This document shows, in pieces, positions 1 to 11,717 of a DNA stretch of 64,000 nucleotides. The stretch's first letter is position 1. Each line of letters starts with the position of its first letter. The notes under the pieces are model-generated. The model was not told where the DNA came from and did no database searches. It saw only the letters and a program-made list of their open reading frames with translations. Made by a program: the position numbers and the translations under genes. Source of the stretch: Bacteroidales bacterium (GTDB lineage: Bacteria; Bacteroidota; Bacteroidia; Bacteroidales; WCHB1-69); NCBI GenBank assembly GCA_024400635.1, contig JAKSMI010000003.1, positions 189,076-253,075 of the forward strand. The letters run 5' to 3'.

Positions 1-1
1 C

Positions 2-3190
<3,189 letters not shown>

Positions 3191-3203
3191 GAAAATTGCA
3201 TAA

Positions 3204-3250
3204 TGTCGTAATAAATATTCTGTAGTGTCGTAATAAATGTCGTAATATTT
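3204..3250 (+). repeat. Three direct copies of TGTCGTAATAAAT in the fic promoter
   Basis: The 13-bp word TGTCGTAATAAAT occurs at 3204-3216 and 3226-3238, with a partial copy TGTCGTAATATTT at 3238-3250. Start-to-start spacings are 22 and 12 bp, near whole helical turns. Copies two and three fill the -33 to -9 zone of the promoter predicted at 3252-3259. An inverted half-site, ATTACGA, lies at 3270-3276 on the fic start codon. Two more direct copies lie inside fic. The position suggests an operator, possibly for the Fic protein's own winged helix; that role is inference. Confidence 0.8.
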
Positions 3251-3251
3251 G

Positions 3252-3259
3252 TATCTTTG
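3252..3259 (+). promoter_or_regulatory. Predicted -7 box (TATCTTTG) for fic
   Basis: TATCTTTG matches the Bacteroidota primary-sigma -7 consensus TAnnTTTG and lies 16 bp upstream of the fic ATG. No clear TTTG stands at -33; that place is taken by the TGTCGTAATAAAT repeats. Transcription would start near 3266, giving a leader of about 10 nt. Confidence 0.6.
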
Positions 3260-3275
3260 CAAAAATTTCATTACG

Positions 3276-4298
3276 ATGAAAAACTATTCGCAACTTGTTG
3301 ATTTACTGGAAGAATATAATTTGATAGGTATTGCAGATCAGGTGGATTATTCCAAATTCTATCTGTATTCGCTGATTACCCACTCCACGGCTATTGAAGG
3401 TTCCACGGTGACGGAGCTGGAAAACCAGTTGCTTTTCGATGAAGGAATTGCCGCACCCAACCGTCCGATGGCGGAGCAATTGATGAATATGGACCTCAAA
3501 GCGGCGTATGAGGAGAGTTTCCGTTTAGCCCAAGCGCACACTGATTTTGATATTGCAGTGCTGCAACGGTTGTCTGCCCTGGTGATGAAAAATACGGGCA
3601 GCATCTATCATACCGCCTTGGGCGATTTCGATTCCAGCAAAGGCGAACTGCGTTTGCTGAACGTTTCTGCTGGCATTGGCGGGCCGTCGTATCTATCTTA
3701 CCAAAAGGTTCCAACTCGCCTCGCAGAATTCTGTACTTGGCTCAATGAGCAGCGGCATCGTCTCCCCGCCGGTGCTGTTGACAACATCTATCAACTGAGT
3801 TTCGAAGCCCATTACCACCTTGTTTCCATCCATCCCTGGGTGGACGGAAATGGGCGAATGGCCCGCTTGGTAATGAACCAGATACAAATGGAATTCGGCG
3901 TGCTGCCTTCCAAAGTTCTGAAAGAACATAAAATCAATTATATCAAATCTTTACAAGAATCAAGAGAGAACGATGACATAAACATTTTCTGCCAATTCAT
4001 GTTGGAGGAACACATCTCCAATGTAAAGGCAGAAATTGAGAATTACAAAAAATCAATTGACGGCGATGTCGTAATAAACCGTCGGCAGTTCAATGCCAAT
4101 GTCGTAATAAATGAGCGCGAGACACAAGTCTTGGAAATCCTGAGAAACGAAGAATCCGTTTCCGCCGCAAAACTGGCCGAACGTCTATCAATGAGTTCAC
4201 GGCAAGCACAACGAATTCTGGCCTCATTGAAACAAAAAGGCGTAATCTGTCACGAAGGCAGCAACAAGAGTGGAAGTTGGATAATTGAAAATGATTAG
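3276..4298 (+). CDS. Fic-family AMPylating protein with C-terminal winged helix
   Basis: Fic enzymes transfer AMP (or a related group) from a nucleotide to a target protein side chain. The catalytic loop HPWVDGNGRMAR begins at about residue 186 and matches HxFx(D/E)GNGRxxR, with Trp in place of Phe. An N-terminal STAIEG (residues 37-42) fits the (S/T)xxxE(G/N) inhibitory helix, so the enzyme is probably self-inhibited. Residues from about 280 to the end form a winged helix (AKLAERLSMSSRQAQRIL), so it may bind DNA. I chose the ATG at 3276; an in-frame TTG at 3249 falls inside the promoter box. It follows hsdR by 85 bp and overlaps the next gene. A linker at residues 265-279 holds the duplicated peptide VVIN, encoded by two copies of the promoter repeat. 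Target unknown. Fic genes are often found within type I RM loci. Confidence 0.93.
   Translation: MKNYSQLVDLLEEYNLIGIADQVDYSKFYLYSLITHSTAIEGSTVTELENQLLFDEGIAAPNRPMAEQLMNMDLKAAYEESFRLAQAHTDFDIAVLQRLSALVMKNTGSIYHTALGDFDSSKGELRLLNVSAGIGGPSYLSYQKVPTRLAEFCTWLNEQRHRLPAGAVDNIYQLSFEAHYHLVSIHPWVDGNGRMARLVMNQIQMEFGVLPSKVLKEHKINYIKSLQESRENDDINIFCQFMLEEHISNVKAEIENYKKSIDGDVVINRRQFNANVVINERETQVLEILRNEESVSAAKLAERLSMSSRQAQRILASLKQKGVICHEGSNKSGSWIIEND
4067..4112 (+). repeat. Two intragenic copies of the fic promoter repeat
   Basis: TGTCGTAATAAAC (4067-4079) and TGTCGTAATAAAT (4100-4112) lie 33 bp apart, three helical turns or eleven codons, in the linker just before the winged helix of fic. They are read in the same frame as Val-Val-Ile-Asn. 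They repeat the word found three times in the promoter about 0.85 kb upstream, in the same orientation. Confidence 0.8.
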
Positions 4299-4998
4299 CA
4301 ATATGAAAATCGGTAGTTTAGACATAGAAATCCGTCGCTCGGCGCGCAAGAAAACCATCTCGGTGAACATCGAGCGGGGCGGCAGTGTGAATGCCGTGGT
4401 TCCCGCGGACTGTCCCGACGAGACCATATACAAGGAACTGCTTGCCCGCGAATACACCATCTGCAAGCACGTCGCCAATCGCAAAGCCGTGAGCAAGGCC
4501 CAGATCAACCGCCAATTCGTAAACGGACAGTCGTTTTTGTATATGGGGGAATCGTATAATTTGGAAATTGTAAAAATCGTCAACAAATGCCGTCCAATAT
4601 CCTTGCACATCGACGACGACAAATTCATTTTGGACGAAAAACAGTTGCCTAAGGCGCGTGAGACTTTCATCAAATTCTACAAGACGTCAGGACGGCCATA
4701 CATTGAGAAACGCATAGCGCATTTTGCCGAAATGGTGGGACGCGCGCCGTCAGCCATTTCCATCAGGGAACTGGGCGCGCACTGGGCGAGCTGCACGCCT
4801 CAACAGAAAATCAATTTCCACTGGAAGTGCATTATGGCTCCGCCAAAGGTCATCGACTATCTGATTGTCCACGAAATCACCCACCTGAAATATCCGCAGC
4901 ACACCCGCCAGTTTTGGGATGCTGTTTTCAGCGTGCTGCCCAATTACAAGGAGTGCGAACAGTGGCTGCACGATTATGGAGTGACGCTGGATCTGTAA
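4291..4998 (+). CDS. YgjP-like (DUF45/M48-related) zinc metallopeptidase
   Basis: The protein belongs to the YgjP/DUF45 family of zinc metallohydrolases, small proteins often carried next to hsdR in type I restriction loci; their physiological substrate is unsettled. The zinc motif is HEITH followed by a third ligand in YPQHTRQFW (from about residue 194). Before it comes the family signature GAHWASCTPQQKINFHWK, where relatives have WGSC. The ATG at 4291 overlaps the fic stop (ATGATTAG), which suggests translational coupling; an ATG at 4303 (MKIGSLDIEIRRS) is an equally good start and a TTG at 4285 less likely. No signal peptide is seen, so it is cytoplasmic. It probably belongs to the same transcript as fic. 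Function in restriction or its control is inferred from context only. Confidence 0.9.
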   Translation: MISNMKIGSLDIEIRRSARKKTISVNIERGGSVNAVVPADCPDETIYKELLAREYTICKHVANRKAVSKAQINRQFVNGQSFLYMGESYNLEIVKIVNKCRPISLHIDDDKFILDEKQLPKARETFIKFYKTSGRPYIEKRIAHFAEMVGRAPSAISIRELGAHWASCTPQQKINFHWKCIMAPPKVIDYLIVHEITHLKYPQHTRQFWDAVFSVLPNYKECEQWLHDYGVTLDL

Positions 4999-5088
4999 TA
5001 AGACAAGCTGCATTAGAGATGGCATATCAAAACACCTGAATTTTATTCTCAGAAAGTATCTTGACGAATACAACAAAAAACACTAAGT

Positions 5089-6561
5089 ATGTACACATTC
5101 CTCATCGCCATAGCAATCCTCGTAGCGGGTTACTTTATCTACGGAGCTTACATTGCCCGTATCGTTGACATCAATCCACAGAACCCTACGCCAGCCCTGA
5201 CACGGACCGACGGCATCGATTTCGTTCCCTTGCCCACCTGGAAAGTCTTCATGATTCAGTTTCTCAACATTGCGGGGCTCGGGCCAATCTTCGGTGCCAT
5301 CATGGGCGCGCAGTTCGGTACGGCCTCTTATCTCTGGATCGTGTTCGGCACCATTTTCGGCGGCGCCGTCCACGACTTCGCTTCGGGCTTTATGTCGTTG
5401 CGCAACGACGGCGAGAGCCTGCCGCAACTCATCGGGCGTTACCTCGGCGAAAATGTCAAGAAAGTGATGATTGTCCTCGTGCTGCTTTTCCTTACGTTGG
5501 CAGGCGCGGTCTTCGTTTCGCAGCCGGCAAACATTATCGTCGGGGCGCTGAATGCGCCGGAAGCAGCTGTCGGAAGTACGTCGCTGCCGTTCTATATGAA
5601 TGTCTACTTCTGGGTGGCCGTCATCTTCTGCTATTACCTTGTCGCCACGCTGTTCCCGATTGACAAGATCATCGGCAGAATCTATCCGATTTTCGCCATT
5701 TTCCTGTTACTCATGGCCATCGTGATACTGGTGGCCTTGCTGGTTCGATGGCCGGCACTGCCCGAGATATGGGAGGGCTTCGGCACGAAATACGACCCGT
5801 CGCCCATATTCCCGATGATGTTCGTGTCGATAGCCTGCGGTGCCGTCAGCGGTGCCCACGCCACGCAGTCGCCACTGATGGCACGCTGCCTGAAAAACGA
5901 GAAGGACGCCAAGCCGGTATTTTATGGAGCCATGGTCGCCGAAGGCATCGTGGCACTCATCTGGGCCGCGGCTGCGACAGCTTTCTATCAGGACAACGGA
6001 ACTGCCTTCACCCAGGGACAGGTGGTGAATTTCATCTGCCACAACTGGATAGGTGTTTTCGGTGGCATACTCGCCATCCTCGGCGTGATATTCGCCCCCA
6101 TCACCACGGGCGACACGGCGCTGCGCGCGGCGCGTCTCATCGTGGCCGACACCTTCCATATCGAACAGAAAAGCATCCGAAACCGACTGCTCATCTGCAT
6201 TCCCGTCTTTACCGTCTGCGCCGCATTCCTCGTTTTCAGTTTAGGCGACACCCAAAATTTCGCCATCGTGTGGCGCTATTTCACATGGAGTAACCAAGTC
6301 ATAGCAGCATTCACGTTCTGGGCCATCTCTGTCTATCTCACCCAACGGGGCAAGAACAACTTCGTGTCGCTCATTCCCGCCATATTTATGAGTTTCGTCA
6401 CCATCACGTTCATCCTCGAAGCTCCGACAGGCGCCTATATTCCGGGCAAAGGTCTCACGCCTTGGATTGCGCAAACGATAGCCGCCGTCGCCACGATAAC
6501 GATTATCGCTTGGTTCTATAGATGGATGAGAAACAGAAAGAAGACAGAATTGGGAATGTAA
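5089..6561 (+). CDS. cstA: CstA-family carbon starvation / pyruvate-type transporter
   Basis: This is an inner-membrane transporter of the CstA family; characterised members take up pyruvate or peptides during carbon limitation. The N-terminus (MYTFLIAIAILVAGYFIYG) is a membrane segment, followed by the diagnostic FLNIAGLGPIFGAIMGA and by AVHDFASGFMSLRNDG. About a dozen hydrophobic segments follow. At 490 residues it is shorter than the roughly 700-residue E. coli protein but normal for Bacteroidota. It stands alone, 90 bp after the YgjP-like gene and with no hairpin between. The line 5281-5340 has 36/60 G+C, like hsdR and unlike the genes that follow. The family is clear; the substrate is not shown by sequence. 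Confidence 0.93.
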   Translation: MYTFLIAIAILVAGYFIYGAYIARIVDINPQNPTPALTRTDGIDFVPLPTWKVFMIQFLNIAGLGPIFGAIMGAQFGTASYLWIVFGTIFGGAVHDFASGFMSLRNDGESLPQLIGRYLGENVKKVMIVLVLLFLTLAGAVFVSQPANIIVGALNAPEAAVGSTSLPFYMNVYFWVAVIFCYYLVATLFPIDKIIGRIYPIFAIFLLLMAIVILVALLVRWPALPEIWEGFGTKYDPSPIFPMMFVSIACGAVSGAHATQSPLMARCLKNEKDAKPVFYGAMVAEGIVALIWAAAATAFYQDNGTAFTQGQVVNFICHNWIGVFGGILAILGVIFAPITTGDTALRAARLIVADTFHIEQKSIRNRLLICIPVFTVCAAFLVFSLGDTQNFAIVWRYFTWSNQVIAAFTFWAISVYLTQRGKNNFVSLIPAIFMSFVTITFILEAPTGAYIPGKGLTPWIAQTIAAVATITIIAWFYRWMRNRKKTELGM

Positions 6562-6618
6562 GGATGTGGTGCGCAACGTCTCTGTTGCTCTCGAAAAAGC
6601 CAAATGCCAAAATAAAAT

Positions 6619-6648
6619 TTTGCCCAATGGTAAAATTTTGTATTTTTG
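6619..6648 (+). promoter_or_regulatory. Bacteroidota-type promoter for the lipoprotein pair
   Basis: TTTG at 6619-6622, an 18-bp spacer and TATTTTTG at 6641-6648 give both the -33 and the -7 elements of the Bacteroidota housekeeping promoter. It is the best two-element match found in the window. Transcription would start near 6655, about 38 nt before the lipoprotein ATG at 6693. Confidence 0.7.
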
Positions 6649-6692
6649 CCTACAAATATTGGAAAATCAATAACACAATAAAATTTATCACG

Positions 6693-7223
6693 ATGAAAAG
6701 AAAAAATTTGCTTTTAGCACTTATATGCGTGTTTGCTCTTGCCTTTACCGCTTGTCAAAAGGAAAATCCGAAGCCGGATAATCAAGAGACACAGTCCGAA
6801 GAACCCACACCAGTTTCCCAATTGGCAACATTCACGGGACATTATCAACTCAGCGTTTCCGTGGACGGATATTACGTTGACGACGAGGAAGCCGAGTCCC
6901 AAATGGAAAGTTTTGATGGCACAATGGATATTAGCGATCCACAAGTTGTGAATGGGGTGGAACAGGTTACGGTGAAGGGATATTTCAATTTTGGTGGTGG
7001 CGAAATCCTTCTGGTTTATAATACAACCGGTACATTGGATGCTCAAGGTCGTTTGGTGTTGGCAAAAAATAATTTTACCGCTGCATCTGGTGTTGAATTG
7101 GAGGTTTCTTATGGATCGATTTCTCTGGGCAATCCACTATCTTTTACGTCAACACTCACTTGTGAACTTATGGGCTACAACCTTCGTTATGAATTGTCAA
7201 ATTTGGCTTCAAAACAGGAATAA
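6693..7223 (+). CDS. Small lipoprotein, unknown function
   Basis: I do not recognise this protein. It has 176 residues from the ATG at 6693, chosen because it begins a lipoprotein signal (MKRKNLLLALICVF, then FTAC with Cys21). The open frame extends upstream to 6522 inside cstA, but that stretch is charged and precedes the promoter. After the cysteine come an acidic, proline-rich tether and a beta-rich domain of about 120 residues with alternating hydrophobic positions, perhaps a small barrel or Ig-like fold. Cys-Gln-Lys-Glu after the cleavage site resembles, weakly, lipoprotein surface-export signals. It is followed after 28 bp by another lipoprotein, so the two are probably cotranscribed. 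Confidence 0.8.
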   Translation: MKRKNLLLALICVFALAFTACQKENPKPDNQETQSEEPTPVSQLATFTGHYQLSVSVDGYYVDDEEAESQMESFDGTMDISDPQVVNGVEQVTVKGYFNFGGGEILLVYNTTGTLDAQGRLVLAKNNFTAASGVELEVSYGSISLGNPLSFTSTLTCELMGYNLRYELSNLASKQE

Positions 7224-7251
7224 ATACCAATTATCTTTTAATCAATAATTT

Positions 7252-8169
7252 ATGAAAAAACTTACATTCGTATTTTTTGCACTGGCTTTTCTATTTTGTG
7301 CCTGCAACAAAGAGGGTGTTTATACCCCAAAAAAGAAAATCGCCACCGTTTATTACCAAGGTGATGGAAATGAGCAGCAAGAAGTTTTTGAAGAGTATTT
7401 TTGGGATGGCGACTTGTTGAAATGCAAACTATTTCATGGTCCTGTTGTAGATTTGTATAATGATGAACTTGAATTGGTTCCCACCTACGAAGGCAAACGC
7501 ATTGTCCGCGTAGATGAAAAAAGATCTGGTGAATATGTTGAATATTTTTATGATGGAAAATTTCTCACCAAACTTATCTGTCATAATGACAATATGGTAT
7601 CCGAAGTGACCGTAGAACATCAGAATAGAAAAATATCCAAAATCCACTTCAGTCCAGACAAATCTATGGATAAGACCTCTATGGCAAAATTCTTGAGAAT
7701 GTTTGTCTCTCAATCTGAAATTCAAGCCATCAGCAAAGCCATGCAGTCGTCAACGAAAACAATGGGTGTATCTTCTGCTAATTTGATTTACTCTTGGGAT
7801 AAGGATAATGTGTCTGAATGTATATTTGAAATGTATCAGGACGATAATATTGTGATGAGAAGGACTTATAAATATCAATATGACAACAAGCTTAATCCAT
7901 ATGCCATAAATTGGGCCGATTTAGGTTCTGAATTTCAAGTGCTGATGAATGCTGGCTATGGCAGAATGCTATCTATGAGTAAAAACAACATTACAAAAAT
8001 CAACCTTGAAGAAAATTTCTACATAACACCTGATGATATTATCAATCAAGTTTTCATTGACAATATCACATACGAATATAAAGGGAAATACCCTATCAAG
8101 GCCTCTCATAACCAGCACTACGAAGGAGAGGATACTTATAACGACATCTATTATTACGAATACAAATAA
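7252..8169 (+). CDS. Lipoprotein of 305 residues, unknown function
   Basis: Not recognised. The N-terminus MKKLTFVFFALAFLFCACNK is a lipoprotein signal with the modified Cys at 18. The body is rich in Tyr, Asp and Asn, with recurring YxYDG/YYDG-like elements (EYFYDGKF, YKYQYDNK, YYYEYK), the style of Bacteroidota DUF4595-like or RHS-like extracellular beta proteins, but no family can be assigned with confidence. It is the second gene after the promoter at 6619-6648 and lies tail to tail with pyrD, 45 bp away. The line 7681-7740 has only 23/60 G+C, in sharp contrast to cstA. Likely outer-membrane anchored; role unknown. Confidence 0.8.
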   Translation: MKKLTFVFFALAFLFCACNKEGVYTPKKKIATVYYQGDGNEQQEVFEEYFWDGDLLKCKLFHGPVVDLYNDELELVPTYEGKRIVRVDEKRSGEYVEYFYDGKFLTKLICHNDNMVSEVTVEHQNRKISKIHFSPDKSMDKTSMAKFLRMFVSQSEIQAISKAMQSSTKTMGVSSANLIYSWDKDNVSECIFEMYQDDNIVMRRTYKYQYDNKLNPYAINWADLGSEFQVLMNAGYGRMLSMSKNNITKINLEENFYITPDDIINQVFIDNITYEYKGKYPIKASHNQHYEGEDTYNDIYYYEYK

Positions 8170-8214
8170 CAGATTCGCATTTTATCCTAATCAGCATATT
8201 TAACGCAAGGTGTT

Positions 8215-9132
8215 TTAGATGATTCCTTTCACCTCATTGATGTGGTTTATTTTCAGTTCATCCATTAACTGAATCAACTGCTGAGGAAGTTCTTGACCAA
8301 TGGTGGGATGGGTAAAATTGCCCGTGGCGATTTGTACTGCCGTACAACCTACCATCATGAATTCGAGAACGTCTTGCGCCGTGGTGATACCGCCGATGCC
8401 CACAACGGGAATCTTAACGTTGTGGCAGACTTCATGAGCCATGCGCAAAGCTATGGGCTTAATGGCCTTGCCCGACAAACCAGCATACACGTTCTCGAAA
8501 ACGGGTTTGCGGCGACGGATGTCTACGGCCATCGCCTTAAATGTGTTGACCAGCGACAGAGAGTCTGCGCCAGCATCCTCACAAGCCTTTGCCATGTCAA
8601 TGATGTTCTCCGCATTAGGCGATAATTTCACCATCAGCGGCTTGCGGCAATGTGCACGAACCTGCTTTACGAAATCGTGGGCCACACTGGCTTTGATGCC
8701 TAAGGCCATACCGCCACTTTTAACATTCGGACACGAAATGTTAAGTTCCAAAATGTCAATGTCGGTTTCGTTGAGCATATCCACTGCCGTGAGATAATCT
8801 TCGGGGCAACTGCCTCCGAGATTGGCCAAGACAACGGTATCATGCTGTTTCATCCAAGGCAGTTCTTCATCAATAAAATGCTTGACACCAGGATTTTGCA
8901 AACCAACGCTATTGATAATTCCGCTGGCGGTCTCAACGATGCGCTGACCTTTGTTGCCATCGCGGCCATTCAATGTGAGACCTTTGCTGCTAATGCCTCC
9001 CCAGCAGTCAATGGGATACAGCTCATTGTATTCCCTGCCAAAGCCGAAAGAGCCAGAAGCCGCAATCAACGGATTCTTGAAATCAAGATTATGAAGAGAA
9101 ATTTTTAATCTATCAGAATTCATTTTTGCCAT
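8215..9132 (-). CDS. pyrD: Dihydroorotate dehydrogenase B, catalytic (FMN) subunit
   Basis: The enzyme oxidises dihydroorotate to orotate, the fourth step of UMP synthesis, in the cytoplasm. At 305 residues it is typical of class 1B, which passes electrons through PyrK to NAD. Visible motifs are [16 protein letters not shown] at the N-terminus, [13 protein letters not shown] carrying the active-site cysteine, [11 protein letters not shown], and the FMN-phosphate loop [13 protein letters not shown]. The start ([10 protein letters not shown]) lies 1 bp after the pyrK stop; an internal Met four codons in is also possible. It is the last gene of the nrnA-gldI-FKBP-pyrF-pyrK-pyrD operon. Class 1B fits an anaerobe-type NAD-linked pathway. 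Confidence 0.97.
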   Translation of the reverse strand: MAKMNSDRLKISLHNLDFKNPLIAASGSFGFGREYNELYPIDCWGGISSKGLTLNGRDGNKGQRIVETASGIINSVGLQNPGVKHFIDEELPWMKQHDTVVLANLGGSCPEDYLTAVDMLNETDIDILELNISCPNVKSGGMALGIKASVAHDFVKQVRAHCRKPLMVKLSPNAENIIDMAKACEDAGADSLSLVNTFKAMAVDIRRRKPVFENVYAGLSGKAIKPIALRMAHEVCHNVKIPVVGIGGITTAQDVLEFMMVGCTAVQIATGNFTHPTIGQELPQQLIQLMDELKINHINEVKGII

Positions 9133-9133
9133 T

Positions 9134-9874
9134 TTATTCGAAAATTAATTCTTCACCTTTAAAAACGGGACCGTCTTTGCAGGCTCGTTTCATACCAAGG
9201 ACGGTTTTGCAGCTGCATACGAGGCATGCGCCGATGCCACAACCGAAATGGTTTTCCATGGAGCACCAGATAGGCGTGCCTGTTTTCTTACACATTTCGA
9301 TGACTTTGCGCATCATCGGCAGCGGGCCACAAGTGAAAACCGCGTCGTATTTTTCGGGTTTCAGCAGGTCGGTAACAAATCCCTTGTATCCTTCCATACC
9401 TGTTTCTGAAGAAATGAAAATGTCATTGCAAACGTCCTCGAATTCCTCGAAAGCGAAAAGGACGTCCTTATAGCCAAGATACACATCTACGCTGTTGGCG
9501 TTGCTGCTAAGCCGTTTAGCGGTTTCGTACAATGGAGGGATGCCGACGCCACCACCCACAAGAGCGATTTTCCCTTTCACCTCTTCGCAAGGGAAACCAT
9601 TGCCCAGGGCTCCGAGCAGGCGGATGCGGTCGAAACGCCTGAGCTGGCTAATCCATTGTGTGCCTTTGCCCACCACGCGGTACATGAACGACACACTATT
9701 GGCATCCACACGATAGACGCTGATGGGACGCATCAGACTGAGTTCCTCATTCCAAGCCTTCAGCATAAAAAACTGTCCCGGCTTGATTTCGCCTTCAGGG
9801 CGACTGACTTCAACAACGAAGATGTCGCTCATAAGGCGTTGATTATGAATTACTTTCTCTTCTGTATAATTCAT
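9134..9874 (-). CDS. pyrK: Dihydroorotate dehydrogenase electron transfer subunit
   Basis: PyrK carries FAD and a [2Fe-2S] cluster and couples PyrD to NAD reduction. It has 246 residues. The FAD-binding element MRPISVYRV appears near residue 54, the NAD-binding [16 protein letters not shown] near 107, and the C-terminal cysteine cluster in [15 protein letters not shown] with a further Cys in ACKDG. All cluster cysteines are present. It lies 8 bp after pyrF and 1 bp before pyrD, so the two subunits are made together. Confidence 0.96.
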   Translation of the reverse strand: MNYTEEKVIHNQRLMSDIFVVEVSRPEGEIKPGQFFMLKAWNEELSLMRPISVYRVDANSVSFMYRVVGKGTQWISQLRRFDRIRLLGALGNGFPCEEVKGKIALVGGGVGIPPLYETAKRLSSNANSVDVYLGYKDVLFAFEEFEDVCNDIFISSETGMEGYKGFVTDLLKPEKYDAVFTCGPLPMMRKVIEMCKKTGTPIWCSMENHFGCGIGACLVCSCKTVLGMKRACKDGPVFKGEELIFE

Positions 9875-9882
9875 TAGGAATA

Positions 9883-10746
9883 TTATTTAGCATATTTTAA
9901 AATGTCGTCACGCATACGAATAGCCTCATTGCGTGAGCACTGAGCAAAATTGGCCTCGCCATTTTCCACCTTGCGGTAAGCCAGCAGGATGGAGCGTGAA
10001 GCATTGACCACGCCACCGTTGGCATTTTTCAGGTAGAGAGCGATATCTTCAGCCTTGCCACCTTGAGCACCATAACCTGGAATCAGGAAGAAAGTGCTAT
10101 CAAGAGTTTTGCGAACGGCAGCTGCTTCATCGGCATGAGTACAACCCATAACGCCACCGATAGAGGAAAAGCCGCACTGTCCCATTTGGTCCTTGCCCAA
10201 AGCATTGATTTTTTCGCCAACGACATTATAAACGCGACGCTGGTCGGCAGTTTCCACGTATTCAATGTCCTTCGCGCCTTCGTTGGAAGTACGGATAAGC
10301 ACAAAGATTCCTTTATTATTATCTTGAATATAAGGAAGATAAGGAGAAATGCTATCCATACCCATATAAGGATTGACGGTAATGAAATCGGCTTCAAAAT
10401 CACCGGTAAAATGAGCTTTGGCATACATTTCGGCAGTTTTGGCGATGTCACCGCGCTTAATGTCGGCAATAATGATGGCATCTTTTTCACGAAGATAAGC
10501 CAATGTCTTTTTGTAACATTCCAAACCTTCAATTCCGAGAGCTTCGTAATAAGCGATTTGCACTTTATAACAAGCCACCACATCCAAAGTGGCGTCAATC
10601 AGAGCTTTATTGTACTGAAAAATGGCTTCTCCTTTGGTAGTGAACTGCTGGGCAAAAGCTGTTGGCAGATAGGCATAATCGGTATCCAAACCGACACAGA
10701 CGTGACCACGCTGGGCCACACGTTCGTATAATTTGTCAATAATCAT
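9883..10746 (-). CDS. pyrF: Orotidine 5'-phosphate decarboxylase
   Basis: The enzyme decarboxylates OMP to UMP, the last step of the pathway served by the two genes downstream. The catalytic DIKRGDI (AspxLysxxAsp) and the N-terminal CVGLDTDYAYLP are present, as is the phosphate-binding region IPGYGAQGG. Length (287 residues) and the insertion pattern fit the longer type 2 subfamily. I favour the ATG at 10746 (MIIDKLYERV) because it fits the family N-terminus; an ATG at 10758 (MFLEM) is possible and would leave 14 bp to the FKBP stop. It belongs to the operon that begins with nrnA. Confidence 0.96.
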   Translation of the reverse strand: MIIDKLYERVAQRGHVCVGLDTDYAYLPTAFAQQFTTKGEAIFQYNKALIDATLDVVACYKVQIAYYEALGIEGLECYKKTLAYLREKDAIIIADIKRGDIAKTAEMYAKAHFTGDFEADFITVNPYMGMDSISPYLPYIQDNNKGIFVLIRTSNEGAKDIEYVETADQRRVYNVVGEKINALGKDQMGQCGFSSIGGVMGCTHADEAAAVRKTLDSTFFLIPGYGAQGGKAEDIALYLKNANGGVVNASRSILLAYRKVENGEANFAQCSRNEAIRMRDDILKYAK

Positions 10747-10772
10747 TTCCAAAAACATTGAAAGAAATACAA

Positions 10773-11690
10773 TTACTGAGCGACAACCGGAGCACTTGGA
10801 GCATCGGTGACTTCAATCAGTTCGACATCAAATACGAGAGAAGAATAAGGAGGAATAACAGCACCCGCACCATTAGCACCGTAAGCCAAGCTTGAAGGAA
10901 TAATCAAAGTAGCCTTGCCACCTTCTTTCATCATAGCAATACCTTCTTCCCAACCAGGGATAACCTGACCTTGACCCAAGGGGAAACTGATGGGTTCGCC
11001 ACGTTCAATTGAACTGTCGAAAACGGTACCGTCGAGCAATTTACCGGTATAATGAACTTTGACAAATTTACCATTTTCAGCTTTCGCACCATTACCGGCC
11101 TTCGTCTGGATGTAGTACAAACCGCTTGCCGTTGGTTTCACAGTGATTTTATTTTCAGCAAGATAATTATTCAACGCGGGTTCTTCAGCAGCTTTGAATT
11201 CTTCCATTTTAGCTTCGTAAGCGGCTTGTTCTTGTCTCATCATTTCTTCAACTTCAGCAGCAGGGACAAGTTTATTCAATTTGAATGTGAAATACAAATC
11301 ATTGGTTTCAAATGGATTTTCGCCACCCATATAGTAGAAGAATGTGTCAGCATTGAGGATGAAAGTAGCGCTGTCACCCACGTGCAACATACCCAAAGCA
11401 GCATAAACGTCGCCATTGTAAACAGATTCACGAACGATTTCCTGGATTGGAAATTGAGGAACCAAAATAGAATCCTTACCGTCAGCGGTTTTCATTGACA
11501 ATTGATAATCCAAGAATAACATATCACCGAGTTCAGCCTTGACGGAATCCTTATTCAAGATATGGAATTTGTAATAAATGCCAGATTCCTTATCCTGCTT
11601 AAAGCCTTTGTATTTACCACAAGCAGTGAAATTGAAAACGAAAGTTGCTGCCAAGAGCAAAATTGCGATAATTGAAATACTTTTTTTCAT
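10773..11690 (-). CDS. FKBP-type peptidyl-prolyl isomerase lipoprotein
   Basis: An envelope folding catalyst of the FKBP family. The lipoprotein signal ends at Cys24 (FNFTAC). Two FKBP-like halves follow: an N-terminal one with degenerate features (GDMLFLDYQLSMKTADG) and a complete C-terminal one with VKVHYTGKLLDGTVFDSS, ISFPLGQGQVIPGWEEGI, SSLAYGANGAGAVIPP and LVFDVELIEV, so the active site is intact. A charged helical linker separates the halves. It sits 27 bp after the gldI-like gene, so two FKBP lipoproteins are made in a row. Confidence 0.94.
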   Translation of the reverse strand: MKKSISIIAILLLAATFVFNFTACGKYKGFKQDKESGIYYKFHILNKDSVKAELGDMLFLDYQLSMKTADGKDSILVPQFPIQEIVRESVYNGDVYAALGMLHVGDSATFILNADTFFYYMGGENPFETNDLYFTFKLNKLVPAAEVEEMMRQEQAAYEAKMEEFKAAEEPALNNYLAENKITVKPTASGLYYIQTKAGNGAKAENGKFVKVHYTGKLLDGTVFDSSIERGEPISFPLGQGQVIPGWEEGIAMMKEGGKATLIIPSSLAYGANGAGAVIPPYSSLVFDVELIEVTDAPSAPVVAQ

Positions 11691-11717
11691 TTGTTTTTCT
11701 TTTTAAATTATTATGTA

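Noticed and set aside
10063..10731. 222-codon plus-strand frame over pyrF
   Set aside because: pyrF has all catalytic motifs on the other strand; the plus-strand translation is unlike any protein family.
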